A stretch of DNA of 64,000 nt, taken from Streptomyces sp. Edi4. GTDB taxonomy: Bacteria > Actinomycetota > Actinomycetes > Streptomycetales > Streptomycetaceae. Of this stretch, positions 19,314 through 27,908 are shown one piece after another (the stretch's first letter is position 1; each line of letters starts with the position of its first letter). The notes beneath the pieces were generated by a model. It ran no database searches, had not been told where the DNA came from, and worked only from the letters and a program-made list of their open reading frames with translations. Both the position numbers and the translations under genes were made by a program. The stretch is from assembly GCF_040253615.1 (NCBI RefSeq), contig NZ_JBEJGY010000004.1, positions 7,254,001 through 7,318,000 of the forward strand, written 5' to 3'.

Positions 19314-20225
19314 TCAGGCGGCGGGCCGCTTCGAAAGGGCGTCGATGTACTCGTCGAACGTGGCCACCTTGTCGGCGGGCGGCACCTCAGCCTTGAGGCT
19401 GGTGCCGTAGTCGGAGTACTCCTCGACGATCGTCTCCTGCCCCTTCCCGCCCGAGCTGGTCTCCTGGGACTTGGCCACCAAGTCGTCCTTGTCGACCCAC
19501 ACGTCGATGACGGCCTGCTCCTTGCCGTTCTTACGCATGACGTCGACGTACCAGTCGTGGCTGTCCTTGGTCATGGCGGCGCCCTGGTACTTGGCGAGCT
19601 CCGCGATGTTCACCGTTCCCCGGAAGTGGTCGGTGGGGCGCCCGCCGATCTGCTCCGGGCCGACCCACTTGCCGCTGCCCGTGGCGTTGAGCGCGCCCAG
19701 AAGCTCCGTCACAAGCCCGCGTGAGCGCGACATGTCGGTCTTCTTCTCGCCGGAAGGATCAATCTTGAACCAGTCCTTGCCGGGGATCTTGTCGGTCTTC
19801 GTGTAGGCACCGTCGGCCGTGTCGACGAGGTACGTCTCGCCACTCGGGTTGTCCGCCGTCTTGTTCCCGTGGATCCGCATGGAGGAGAAGAACGGCGTCC
19901 GCTGCCAGGCCATGTCACTGGTGGGTTCGTCGGCGGAAGCGCCCGACTGGCGGGTCCGGTAGGAGTTCTGCTCACCCATCTTCTTGGCGGCGGCCGGGAG
20001 AACCGACGCCGCGTCCCTGCGCTGTGACGCGGCCGCGGCGCTCTTGGCGTCCTGCTTCTTGGCGTCGGCCCCGCCCGTGCCGCTCCCGCTCGTGCCGCTC
20101 CCGCTCGTGCCGCTCCCGCTCGTGCCGCTCCCGCCGCAGGCGGTCAGGCCCGCGGAGAGTACGACGGCGCCGACGACCGGCACGACACATGTCCTGAACT
20201 TGCGGACGGCCTTCACGTTCCCCAC
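19314..20225 (-). CDS. Secreted lipoprotein (LppX/LprG-like outer domain)
   Basis: 303 residues. A basic start, a hydrophobic helix and lipobox LTAC at about residues 27-30 make this a lipoprotein. It is followed by a GSGTS linker encoded by at least three direct 15-bp repeats (about 20080-20130). The mature domain has the features of actinomycete lipoproteins with a LolA-like half-barrel (VDTADGAYTKTDKIPGKDWF, IGGRPTDHFRGTVNIAELAK, VIDVWVDKDDLVAKSQ). Such proteins bind lipids or act as envelope sensors. The start is a GTG at 20225; an in-frame GTG three codons later is also possible. Confidence 0.7.
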   Translation of the reverse strand: MGNVKAVRKFRTCVVPVVGAVVLSAGLTACGGSGTSGSGTSGSGTSGSGTGGADAKKQDAKSAAAASQRRDAASVLPAAAKKMGEQNSYRTRQSGASADEPTSDMAWQRTPFFSSMRIHGNKTADNPSGETYLVDTADGAYTKTDKIPGKDWFKIDPSGEKKTDMSRSRGLVTELLGALNATGSGKWVGPEQIGGRPTDHFRGTVNIAELAKYQGAAMTKDSHDWYVDVMRKNGKEQAVIDVWVDKDDLVAKSQETSSGGKGQETIVEEYSDYGTSLKAEVPPADKVATFDEYIDALSKRPAA

Positions 20226-20319
20226 CCTTTACCCACTCATTAACCAAAGAGCGGGAAGCATATACACACATGTCACGACCGGTGGAATCAATATCCGGTC
20301 CGAGCGCCGACGTGGGCCC

Positions 20320-21441
20320 CTAGCGGATCCTGTTCCTGTCGAACCACAGAGTGGCCGCCGTGGGCAGGAGCCCCGCCCAGAAGAGGATGCGAGGGACGCC
20401 GAGTCCACTCCACGGCGGTGTGGCGATCAGCAGGGCGCACGTCGTGGCCCATGCCGACTGGGCCAGGACCACACGGGCCCAGAGGCGACGGCGGATCAGC
20501 GAGCGGACGTTGAGCTGCGCACCGGCGCGCAGCTTGCGGTAGCGGCGCCACGCGCCGAAGCCCCAGATCGCCGCCATGACCACCACGCACCACAGGCGCC
20601 GGCCGATCGGGAGGGGCAACTCCGGGACCGGGCTGTCGTCCGAGGGGAACAGATTGATCATTCCGCCCGCCACGATCACACAGAGCACGGCGAGCCAGCG
20701 GGTGCCGCGCAGAAGGCGGTACGTGGCGTGGTCGAGTTGCTGGCGCATCTGCGGGGAGTCGGGATGGCTGGAGAGCGCGTCGGCGTACAACTCGGTGGCG
20801 CGGGCGGCACGCACGCCGGGCGCCTTCGCGGCCTTCTCCGTGCGGCGGGCGAGCGCTTCATGGTGGTGCGGGTCGAGGCGGAGGATCGCCTCGTCGAGCC
20901 GGTCGGCGACGGTGCCGTTGCCGGAAAGACTGGCGATGCGCTGGGCGACTTCGTGGGCGTAGACGCTCTCGGGACCGAGGCGCAGCGCTTCCATGGCTAT
21001 CTCGGCCGCCTCGTGGGAGACGCGGTCGATGTCGCTGAACTCAAGGCGCGTGACGCCGCTCGTCCTGGCGTACTGGATCACCGCTTCACGGAATACCGCG
21101 TCGGCGAGCATGGCCCGGGGGACGGGCTCCTCGGGGGCGATACGGATCGCCTCGCGCAGCACGGGTTCTACGGTGCGCCAGCCTTCGTCGCGCGTCATGG
21201 CATGGGCGCGCAGCATCAGGGCGCCGTAGTCCTCGGGCGCCAGTTTCAGGGCTTCGGCGGACGCCTCCAGGGCCCGCTTGGGCTCCTCGGCGGCGAGGTG
21301 GCAGTGCCCGAGCATGACCCAGGCGCGTACGTCTGCGGGGTCCTCGGCGAGACGGCCGCTCAGCAGCTCCCGCGCCTGGTCGTAGCGCTCGAAGTCCAGG
21401 AGCGCGGCGGCCTGTTCCAGTACCGGGTGGGGGGTGGTCAC
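20320..21441 (-). CDS. TPR-repeat membrane protein
   Basis: 373 residues. The first ~180 contain TPR helices (LDFERYDQARELLSGRLAED, VRAWVMLGHCHLAAEEPKRA). The C-terminal third has three to four membrane helices (LAVLCVIVAGGMINLF, LWCVVVMAAIWGFGAW, ILFWAGLLPTAATLWF). The GTG start overlaps the stop of the AAA ATPase gene (GTGA), so the two are coupled and probably work as one system. The pairing of an AAA ATPase with a TPR membrane partner suggests assembly or quality control at the membrane; the substrate is unknown. Confidence 0.65.
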   Translation of the reverse strand: MTTPHPVLEQAAALLDFERYDQARELLSGRLAEDPADVRAWVMLGHCHLAAEEPKRALEASAEALKLAPEDYGALMLRAHAMTRDEGWRTVEPVLREAIRIAPEEPVPRAMLADAVFREAVIQYARTSGVTRLEFSDIDRVSHEAAEIAMEALRLGPESVYAHEVAQRIASLSGNGTVADRLDEAILRLDPHHHEALARRTEKAAKAPGVRAARATELYADALSSHPDSPQMRQQLDHATYRLLRGTRWLAVLCVIVAGGMINLFPSDDSPVPELPLPIGRRLWCVVVMAAIWGFGAWRRYRKLRAGAQLNVRSLIRRRLWARVVLAQSAWATTCALLIATPPWSGLGVPRILFWAGLLPTAATLWFDRNRIR

Positions 21442-22694
21442 AGCTTGCGCCTTTTCTTGAGGTAGGCGACCAAGTCGTCGTACATGCCGCCGTCGTTCGC
21501 GTACATCGCGACGTTGCGTGCGGAGGCGAACCACGGCTCCGTCGAAGGGATGGTCTGTTTCGCGGCCTCGACGAGGTCCTTCATGCCGATCATGCGGACG
21601 ACGCCGGTGCGTACCGAGTCGAGGAGCGCCGTCTCGGCAGCGGTCTCGCACAGGTGGGCGAGATCCGCGCCGGACAGGCCGTCCGTCATCTTGACGAGTT
21701 TGCCCAAGTCGACCTTCTCGATGGGGCGTTCACGCAGGTGATAGCGGAGGATCGCCTCGCGGGCCGGAGCGTCGGGCGGCAGCACCAGCAAAGTGCGGTC
21801 GAAGCGGCCTGGGCGGCGCAGCGCGATGTCGACGTCCCAGGGGACATTGGTCGCCGCCAGCACGAAGACGCCCTCGTTGGCGCCCCCGTCGATGCCGTCC
21901 AGCTCGGTCAGGAGCTGGTTGACGGTGTTGCGCATGCCCGCGCTCTGCGTACGGCTGCGCTTGCCGCCGAGCGCGTCCAACTCGTCGAGGAAGACCACGC
22001 AGGGAGCCTGGCGCCGAGCCGTCTGGAAGAGCTCGTGCATATTGCGCTCGGAGTTGCCGATCCACATGTCGAGGACGTCATTGACCGACACGGACAGGAA
22101 ACTCGCGCCGAGCTCACCCGCGACGGCGCGCGCCACGAACGTCTTGCCGCAGCCGGGAGGCCCGTACAGGAGGAGGCCGCCGCGCAGGCTCTTGCCGTAC
22201 AGGGCACGCAGCTCGGGGTTTCGCAACGGCGCGAGGAACGCCGCCTCCAGGCGGTCCTTGACCTCCCGCATACCGCCGACGTCGGCGAGGCGTACGGAGC
22301 CCGGCGCATCGACGTCCCATGCTGGCGAGCCGTCCGGATCACCGCTGCCGTCCGTGGCGAGGGGTTCCTCGACGAACCTCGGCGGGATCACATCCTTGAC
22401 CTGGTCGGCGGCCGCCCCCCAGTTGAACGTGCCGGCCCCCTCGGGCTCGGTGGAGGTTTCCACCGGAGCCGACCCCTCCACCGGGGCCGCCGCCCCCACG
22501 GCACGCACCATCAGTGCCCTGGCCTCCGCGTCACGCGGTGCCTGCTGCAACGCGATCGCCACCTCGGTGACGGCATCCGCTTGCTGGCCGGCGTCGAGCA
22601 ACAGGCCGGCCAGGTGCAGACGTAGCGGCACGTCGGCGGGAGCGGCCTCAACGGCCGCACGCAGGCTCCGTATCAAGGGGGAGGTCTCAGGCAT
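21438..22694 (-). CDS. AAA+ ATPase with N-terminal TPR-like region
   Basis: 418 residues. The N-terminus (about 1-65) is a TPR-like helical pair. A Pro-rich linker follows, and then a single AAA domain of the FtsH/Cdc48 clade. It has Walker A GPPGCGKT at 178-185, Walker B VVFLDELDA at 233-241, the sensor region VLAATNVPWDVD and arginine finger RRPGRFDRT. There is no protease domain. Its translation is coupled to the downstream TPR membrane protein. The likely role is remodelling of a protein complex delivered by the TPR modules. Confidence 0.85.
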   Translation of the reverse strand: MPETSPLIRSLRAAVEAAPADVPLRLHLAGLLLDAGQQADAVTEVAIALQQAPRDAEARALMVRAVGAAAPVEGSAPVETSTEPEGAGTFNWGAAADQVKDVIPPRFVEEPLATDGSGDPDGSPAWDVDAPGSVRLADVGGMREVKDRLEAAFLAPLRNPELRALYGKSLRGGLLLYGPPGCGKTFVARAVAGELGASFLSVSVNDVLDMWIGNSERNMHELFQTARRQAPCVVFLDELDALGGKRSRTQSAGMRNTVNQLLTELDGIDGGANEGVFVLAATNVPWDVDIALRRPGRFDRTLLVLPPDAPAREAILRYHLRERPIEKVDLGKLVKMTDGLSGADLAHLCETAAETALLDSVRTGVVRMIGMKDLVEAAKQTIPSTEPWFASARNVAMYANDGGMYDDLVAYLKKRRKL

Positions 22695-22850
22695 GCCCCC
22701 ACTTTACGGACCCGGATTCCCGCCCCCTGCCGACGCCCCATGCCGGTGACAGCGCCGGACAGCCGGTGTGGAGTGCCGGCAGGCCGGGCCCGCGCCCGGG
22801 CGGCAACTGACGTTCCTGTCCGCCGCCCGCCCGGAGTCGACCCCTCGCGT

Positions 22851-23450
22851 CTACGCGACGTTGGCACGCGCCGGATGGTAGAGCTCCCGGGCGCGGGCGC
22901 GGATGGCCGGGGCGTCCTGGTCCACGTGCAGGAAGTGTTCGGACTGCCATGCCTGCGCGGCGGCGGCCTGTCGGCCGGTCGTGGTCACCCAGGGCGGGTA
23001 GACGCGGAAGCCGCGCTTGCCCCCGACACCGTCAACCGTGACGACGCCGCGCGACCCGAGCACGTACAGGGGGAAGACGAATTGGCCGAAGTGCTGACCG
23101 TCGCGGCTGCTGATGACGAAGAGGTCGACCGGATCCGTGGCGTCGAAAGGCTGGATGGGTCCGCCAGGTGACCTCTTCCATACGGTCACGAACTGGCCGG
23201 CCTTGGTGGGAGTGGTCTTGGCCACGCGGAAGCGGACGGCGAGTCCGTCGAGGACGAAGGTGTGCGCGGCGTACTCGACGCTCTCGGATTCGGCAACCGG
23301 CTGCGAGCAGGTGAAGCCACAAGGGCCGTAGACGAGTTGCTTCGCCGCCCGGAGATCGGCGTGCGTCGGGCTGAACTCCGACCACGGCTCCCGCTCCGCC
23401 GGGCCCGGGTGCGAGCGGTGCGGAGAGGTGTGCGCGCGGTTCGCCGTCAT
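22851..23450 (-). CDS. MepB family protein
   Basis: 199 residues with the MepB pattern: LVYGPCGFTCSQPVAESESVEY, the strand LDGLAVRFRVAKTTPTKAGQ, FVTVWKR and the closing AQAWQSEHFLHVD. MepB was named from the staphylococcal mepRAB multidrug operon, but its biochemical role is not established. The gene stands alone between the AAA ATPase and the cupin. Confidence in the family is high, in function low. Confidence 0.75.
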   Translation of the reverse strand: MTANRAHTSPHRSHPGPAEREPWSEFSPTHADLRAAKQLVYGPCGFTCSQPVAESESVEYAAHTFVLDGLAVRFRVAKTTPTKAGQFVTVWKRSPGGPIQPFDATDPVDLFVISSRDGQHFGQFVFPLYVLGSRGVVTVDGVGGKRGFRVYPPWVTTTGRQAAAAQAWQSEHFLHVDQDAPAIRARARELYHPARANVA

Positions 23451-23545
23451 CTGCCCACCCTGTCACACGGGCGCTGACGGCGCTGACGTCACGGTCGCGG
23501 GCCGCGCGTGTCCCGCAGGTGTCCCTTCAGCACGGACCTCGCCGG

Positions 23546-23917
23546 TCAGATCCACTCGTCCTGGGCCGTCAGCTCGCTCGCCACGCCGCCGGTGTTGACC
23601 ACCCCGGCCGCATCCATGATCAAGACCTCGCACTCCTCCGGCGCGACCGGGCGGTGCTCCACGCCCCGCGGGACCACGAACATCTCCCCGGCGCCCAGCC
23701 TGACGCTCTCCCGGTCGCGCAGATCAATCATCAGCTCACCCTTGACCACGATGAACAGCTCGTCGCCCTCGGGGTGATCGTGCCAGACGAATTCTCCCTT
23801 GACCTTCACCGCCTTCATCTCGTAGCCATTGGCCTCGAGAATCGTCTTCGGTGACCAGTACTCGGTGAATTTCGAGAGTTTTTCGGCGACGTTCACGGGC
23901 ATGTCGGGCCTGGCCAT
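23546..23917 (-). CDS. Single-domain cupin protein
   Basis: 123 residues forming one cupin barrel with the metal-binding motif WHDHPEGDELFIVVKGELMI and the second motif GEMFVVPRGVEHRPVA. AGGAGG lies 6 nt before the ATG at 23917. It is divergent from the non-heme iron enzyme gene and shares its 416-bp promoter region. It may therefore belong to the amino-acid cluster, as a small isomerase, epimerase or metal-dependent auxiliary enzyme. Substrate and true membership are not shown by the sequence. Confidence 0.7.
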   Translation of the reverse strand: MARPDMPVNVAEKLSKFTEYWSPKTILEANGYEMKAVKVKGEFVWHDHPEGDELFIVVKGELMIDLRDRESVRLGAGEMFVVPRGVEHRPVAPEECEVLIMDAAGVVNTGGVASELTAQDEWI

Positions 23918-24149
23918 TGTTTCCTCCTGATAACCGCACACCGCGGCCCGCCGTCATGGCACACCCTGGCGGTCGGCGACGCTGAGAACGCGCGATCCAT
24001 CCGGAGTGGGAGCGGAATCGGGACCGCTGAAACCGTCCCAGCATCAAATGGGCGCCACTTCCTGTCAAGTCCCGTCCACATACGCGGGTTTGGCCTCCGA
24101 TGGGCCCCGGACGAGGGGCGCGAGCAGCGTCCCGCCGCCTGATCCCGGA

Positions 24150-24178
24150 CGAGGACACGGCGAGGATCCGACGAGGAC
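24150..24178 (+). promoter_or_regulatory. SARP-type direct-repeat box upstream of the iron-enzyme operon
   Basis: Three heptamers, CGAGGAC (24150-24156), CGAGGAT (24161-24167) and CGAGGAC (24172-24178), repeat at exactly 11 bp. SARP activators bind direct heptamers of this period placed 8 bp upstream of the -10 box; a TGACGA hexamer begins 8 bp after the third copy. The same arrangement recurs at 35509-35537 and 39683-39711. The candidate binder is the SARP encoded at 35828-37750. Confidence 0.75.
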
Positions 24179-24333
24179 CGCACCGCTGACGATGATTCCG
24201 GAAGGCGCCGCAAGCCCGTCGAGTGGTTTCAGGGTGGCAGTCGGCTCACGGGCGGCCCACGCCTTTCGACCGTATGCGGGCTTCGGCAGCTACGGACCGA
24301 TTCGATATTTCAGCGAAAGGACGTGACCTCACG

Positions 24334-25308
24334 ATGACCGAAACTCACATCGGTCCCAGCGGGTCCGACACGGCGATCGCGGACAACGCGATCGTGCCCG
24401 AGGACATCAAGGGTGAAATCGAGCAGTTCATGAAGGACGGGTTCACCGGCCCGGTCAAGCTCTATGAGCCCGACGAGGCCGCCGAGATCCTGCGCGAGGT
24501 CCGCGTCAAGAATCAGGACACCACCCACTCGGTGTTCCACAACAGCATGAACTACGACCGGCACCTCGACATCCCCGAGCTGTCACGCCACGTCACGCAC
24601 CCCACGATCCTGAAGTACCTGAACGCCATCCTCGGCCCCGACGTGCTGTCGTGGCGTACGGAGTTCTTCGCCAAGTTCCCGGGTTCCCGTGGCACCGAGT
24701 GGCACCAGGTGCGCGACTACAGCTATGCCACCGGCAAGCCGCAGCTGCTGCCGACGAAGTCGGACTGGAACGCCTACATCGACATCACGGTGTGGACGAC
24801 GTTCACCCCGGCGACGAAGAAGACGGGCTGCATGCGCTTCGTCCGCGGTTCGCACCGCGACCGCATCTTCGACGAGAGCAAGTCGCCCGCCCGTGGCCGC
24901 GAGAGCCGTTACGAGAACGACCACGAGACGACGTTCACGAAGGACACCGGTTTCTACGGGTACGACTTCTCCGACTTCGCCGTGGACCCGAACTGGGAGC
25001 CGCGCTCGGAGGACGTGGTGGACGTCGAGATGCAGCCGGGCGAAGCACTCATCTTCACGGCCTCCTGCGTCCACGGCGCCCTGCCCAACATCACCGAGCG
25101 CGACACCCGGTTCGCCATCACCTCGCGCTACGTGCCGACGCACGTCCGGGTCTACCCGGACCAGGACGCCTACACCGCGCACGGGCAGGACTTCGACCTC
25201 AAGGACTACGGCGCCGTCGTGGTCTCGGGACGGGACACCTTCGGGCACAACCGGATCCGTACGACCAACGCCCACGGCGAGCCCTTCGCCGTCAAGAACA
25301 CCCACTGA
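24334..25308 (+). CDS. SyrB2/CytC3-like non-heme Fe(II)/2-oxoglutarate enzyme acting on carrier-bound amino acid
   Basis: 324 residues. By eye it aligns along its length with the syringomycin halogenase SyrB2: LSWRTEFFAKFPGSRGTEWH, GKPQ, ITVWTTFT, FYGYDF, SRYVPTHVRVYPD and KDYGAVVVSGRDT. Iron ligands are His124 and His247; Arg265 is the expected 2-oxoglutarate anchor. The residue two after His124 is Val126 (His-Gln-Val), where halogenases have Ala/Gly and hydroxylases Asp/Glu. It therefore lacks the carboxylate ligand but is not a standard halogenase. It likely modifies an aliphatic C-H bond of an aminoacyl-S-carrier protein, the carrier being the next gene. It is first in its operon, downstream of a SARP box. 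Chlorination, another reaction, or loss of activity all remain possible. Confidence 0.85.
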   Translation: MTETHIGPSGSDTAIADNAIVPEDIKGEIEQFMKDGFTGPVKLYEPDEAAEILREVRVKNQDTTHSVFHNSMNYDRHLDIPELSRHVTHPTILKYLNAILGPDVLSWRTEFFAKFPGSRGTEWHQVRDYSYATGKPQLLPTKSDWNAYIDITVWTTFTPATKKTGCMRFVRGSHRDRIFDESKSPARGRESRYENDHETTFTKDTGFYGYDFSDFAVDPNWEPRSEDVVDVEMQPGEALIFTASCVHGALPNITERDTRFAITSRYVPTHVRVYPDQDAYTAHGQDFDLKDYGAVVVSGRDTFGHNRIRTTNAHGEPFAVKNTH

Positions 25309-25365
25309 CTCACTTTCGTCCATGAACCGGGACTCCGGACGACGAAGGGCAGAGAGGACACAAGC

Positions 25366-25593
25366 GTGATCCAGCAGAAGATCAACCAGATCTGGGGACG
25401 GGCTCTCAAGCTCGAAGACATCTCCGACGACGACGATTTCTTCGCCCTCGGCGGCCACTCGCTGATCATGGCGACGGTGCAGACGGCGATCCACGACGAG
25501 ATCGGGATCGAGATCCCGATGGACGAGCTGTTCCGGCACCCCACGGTGCGCAGCATCTCCGCCTACGCCGAGTCGCGCCTCGCGGTGTCCTGA
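25366..25593 (+). CDS. Stand-alone peptidyl carrier protein
   Basis: 75 residues forming one carrier domain (WGRALKLEDISDDDDFFALG, then GHSLIMATV). The Ser of the LGGHSL motif is the site for the phosphopantetheine arm, and DDDFF precedes it as usual. The GTG at 25366 follows GAGGACA. It sits directly after the iron enzyme, as CytC2 and CmaD accompany CytC3 and CmaB in the dichloroaminobutyrate and coronamic acid pathways. It is the only carrier protein in the window. The phosphopantetheinyl transferase at 58364-59038 could activate it. Confidence 0.9.
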   Translation: MIQQKINQIWGRALKLEDISDDDDFFALGGHSLIMATVQTAIHDEIGIEIPMDELFRHPTVRSISAYAESRLAVS

Positions 25594-25785
25594 CGTCGCG
25601 CGCTCGCGGCTCGCTCCCGTCCGTCGGCTGACGGCACGGGCGGCGGGCCGCGCCGCGCGCCATCGCGTGCGGCGGCACCGGCCATCCCTGTGCCGCCGCC
25701 GCTCAGCTGTCGCGGCGCGCTCGGACGGCCGCCGCACGACCGACAATCATGGGACGACGCGTCCTCGCCACGGAAGGAACTCCCG

Positions 25786-27051
25786 GTGCAACTCTCCTCC
25801 AGGGGAACGAAGATGAGTGGCCTGTCGGGAATCCGCAGCATCATGGAGGACATCGCGCTGGCCGCGGCGGACACCTCGGGCGACACCTGGCTCAACCTCA
25901 GCCCGGGAAACCCGGCCGCGATCCCCGAGGTCACCGACACCTGGCGCCGTCTGCAAGAAGAAGCCATGGCGAGCGGCTTCGCCGAGTTCAGCGGCCGGTA
26001 CGGGCCCTCACGCGGCTCCGACGTACTGGTCGAGGCGATCGTGCGTTACTTCAACTCCCGTTACGGGTGGGGGATAGGGCCGGAGAACGTCCTGGTGGGC
26101 GCGGGCTGTCAGATGCTCGCCTTCATGGCGACGACCATCTTCACCGGGCCCTGTGCCGACGGCCCGCGCCGGCTGGTGCTGCCGTCCGTCCCCGACTACA
26201 CCGGCTACCAAGGGCTGAGTCTGGACGCCGGTGGCATCGTCGGAGTCGAGCCGGGTGTGGAGCTCAAGGACGGACGCTACTTCCGGTACACCTTCGACCT
26301 CGAGGCGGTGCGCGCCCAGACCTCGGTGGGGATGATGCTGCTGTCGAGCCCGGGCAACCCGACCGGCCGCACCCTGCTGCCGGACGACCTGTCCGGCCTC
26401 ATCGAGATCGCCGAGGAACGCGACATCCCGCTGGTGCTCGACCACGCGTACGGCGATCCGTTCCCCGGCGTCGCCCAGGACTCGGTGGACCCGCCGCTGC
26501 ATCCGAACGTCATCAACTGCTTCACCTTCTCCAAGGCCGGCCTGCCCGGAGAGCGTCTCGGCCTCGCGATCGGGCCACGAAGCGCGATCGACGCGATGCT
26601 GTCCTTCACCGCCAACTCCCATTTGCACGCACCGCAATTGATCCAGGCGACGGCGGCGCTCGCCCTGAACAGCGGAGCGATCGACACGCTCACCGGCGAG
26701 GCGATCCGCCCCTACTACCGCGACAAACGCCGCACGGCCGAGAAGCTGCTGCACGACCTCCTGCCCGACGCCCTCGACTGGCGGCTGCACAGCACGGACG
26801 GAGGCATGTTCTGCTGGCTGTGGATCGACCACGCCTGGTTCTGCGACCTGGCGCTCTATGAAGCCCTCAAGAGCAAGAAGGTCTTCGTGGTGCCGGGCCG
26901 CCACTTCTTCGTCGAGCCCTTCTCCTCGCCCTTTCTTGCGGAGCACGCGACGCGCTGCGTCAGGCTGAGCCTGAGCCCGGACGAGACGGTCATCGCCGAG
27001 GGCATCGCCCGGCTCGCACAAGCCCTGGAGGAGATGCGCGGTGCGAAGTGA
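25786..27051 (+). CDS. Valine-pyruvate aminotransferase-like (AvtA family) PLP enzyme
   Basis: 421 residues of fold-type I aminotransferase resembling AvtA: LNLSPGNPAAIPEVTDTWRR near the N-terminus, MMLLSSPGNPTGRTLLPDD, VLDHAYG with the PLP-interacting Asp and Tyr, and FSKAGLPGERLG holding the PLP Lys. AvtA exchanges amino groups between branched-chain keto acids and alanine. In this cluster it would aminate the keto acid made with the LeuA homologue. GTG 25786 has GGAAGGA 7 nt upstream and restores the normal N-terminus; ATG 25813 is an alternative. The next gene overlaps its 3' end. Confidence 0.8.
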   Translation: MQLSSRGTKMSGLSGIRSIMEDIALAAADTSGDTWLNLSPGNPAAIPEVTDTWRRLQEEAMASGFAEFSGRYGPSRGSDVLVEAIVRYFNSRYGWGIGPENVLVGAGCQMLAFMATTIFTGPCADGPRRLVLPSVPDYTGYQGLSLDAGGIVGVEPGVELKDGRYFRYTFDLEAVRAQTSVGMMLLSSPGNPTGRTLLPDDLSGLIEIAEERDIPLVLDHAYGDPFPGVAQDSVDPPLHPNVINCFTFSKAGLPGERLGLAIGPRSAIDAMLSFTANSHLHAPQLIQATAALALNSGAIDTLTGEAIRPYYRDKRRTAEKLLHDLLPDALDWRLHSTDGGMFCWLWIDHAWFCDLALYEALKSKKVFVVPGRHFFVEPFSSPFLAEHATRCVRLSLSPDETVIAEGIARLAQALEEMRGAK

Positions 27052-27877
27052 ACGGGTACGCAACGGCGACATCACCCTCGACGTGGCGGTCGCCGGCCAA
27101 GAAGACCTGCCCACGGTGCTCTTCGTCAACGCCGTCGGCATGGAGAACCGCCTCCTGGAGGGTCTGGCGCGGCAGTTCCTGCGCTCGGGGATGAACCTCG
27201 TCACCTGGGAGCTGCGGGGCAGCCCAGGCCCCTGCGCCGAGCGGCAGGTGAGTCTGGGGGAGCACACCGAGGACGCGCTGGCCGTGGTCGACGCCCTCGG
27301 GCTCACCCGGGTCCATGTGGCCGGCTGGTGCACCGGCGCGTCCATCGCGCTCTTCGTCGCGCACGCGCTTGGAGAGCGTGCCCTGTCGTTCACCTCGATC
27401 GACGGCGCCCTCTTGTTCGACGGGGTGCCAGGAGCGCCGGTGGGCAACGCCGTGTTCGACATGTGCGCGCAGATCGCCGCGGACACCGACCGCGCCGCGT
27501 ACTTCCACGACGTCGTACGGCCGCGGGGCAACGAGGGCGCCGCACTGGGTGTCCAGGACGAAGCGCTCGTACGCATGCTGACGCTGCCCTATCGGCAGGG
27601 CCGCGAAGAACTCACCCGTTTCGCCTGGGGGATCTCCGCGACCTGCGACTACGACCCTGTCGCGGCCTGCGCCCGGCTCTCGGTGCCGGCGCTGTTCATC
27701 GCCCGGCGGGACGACGCGATGGTGGGGCACCGCAACTCGCGACGCGCCGCCGCGCTCGTCGAGGGGGCGCGGCTGCACGTGGCCGGATCAGGGGGCCACT
27801 ACGCCCTCTTCACCGACCCGTCCGAGACGGCCGCCACCATGGCGGCGTTCGTCCTGAAGGACAGCGCCCCGGCGTGA
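27041..27877 (+). CDS. Alpha/beta-hydrolase with Cys nucleophile, aminoacyltransferase-like (SyrC/CmaE type)
   Basis: 278 residues of alpha/beta-hydrolase fold. The nucleophile elbow is G-W-C-T-G (residues 95-99), so Cys97 replaces the usual Ser. An Asp in FIARRDDAM and His in GSGGHYALF complete a triad. A Cys nucleophile in this fold is the mark of SyrC and CmaE, which shuttle aminoacyl groups between carrier proteins in the syringomycin and coronamic acid pathways. The NLVTWELRG segment is also reminiscent of them. Only one carrier is encoded here, so a second acceptor would lie elsewhere, or this protein transfers to a small molecule or water. Its start overlaps the aminotransferase gene; GGAGGAG lies 7 nt before GTG 27041. 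Confidence 0.7.
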   Translation: MRSERVRNGDITLDVAVAGQEDLPTVLFVNAVGMENRLLEGLARQFLRSGMNLVTWELRGSPGPCAERQVSLGEHTEDALAVVDALGLTRVHVAGWCTGASIALFVAHALGERALSFTSIDGALLFDGVPGAPVGNAVFDMCAQIAADTDRAAYFHDVVRPRGNEGAALGVQDEALVRMLTLPYRQGREELTRFAWGISATCDYDPVAACARLSVPALFIARRDDAMVGHRNSRRAAALVEGARLHVAGSGGHYALFTDPSETAATMAAFVLKDSAPA

Positions 27878-27908
27878 GGCCGGTTGGCCGCGGCCCGGCG
27901 GCCCGGCC

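Noticed and set aside
24334..25308. Ordinary phytanoyl-CoA dioxygenase-type hydroxylase
   Set aside because: The required Asp/Glu two residues after the first iron His is Val, and the overall match is to SyrB2-type enzymes acting on carrier-bound amino acids.
26008..27576. A 522-codon minus-strand frame
   Set aside because: It is antisense to the aminotransferase and transferase-like genes, which have clear families.
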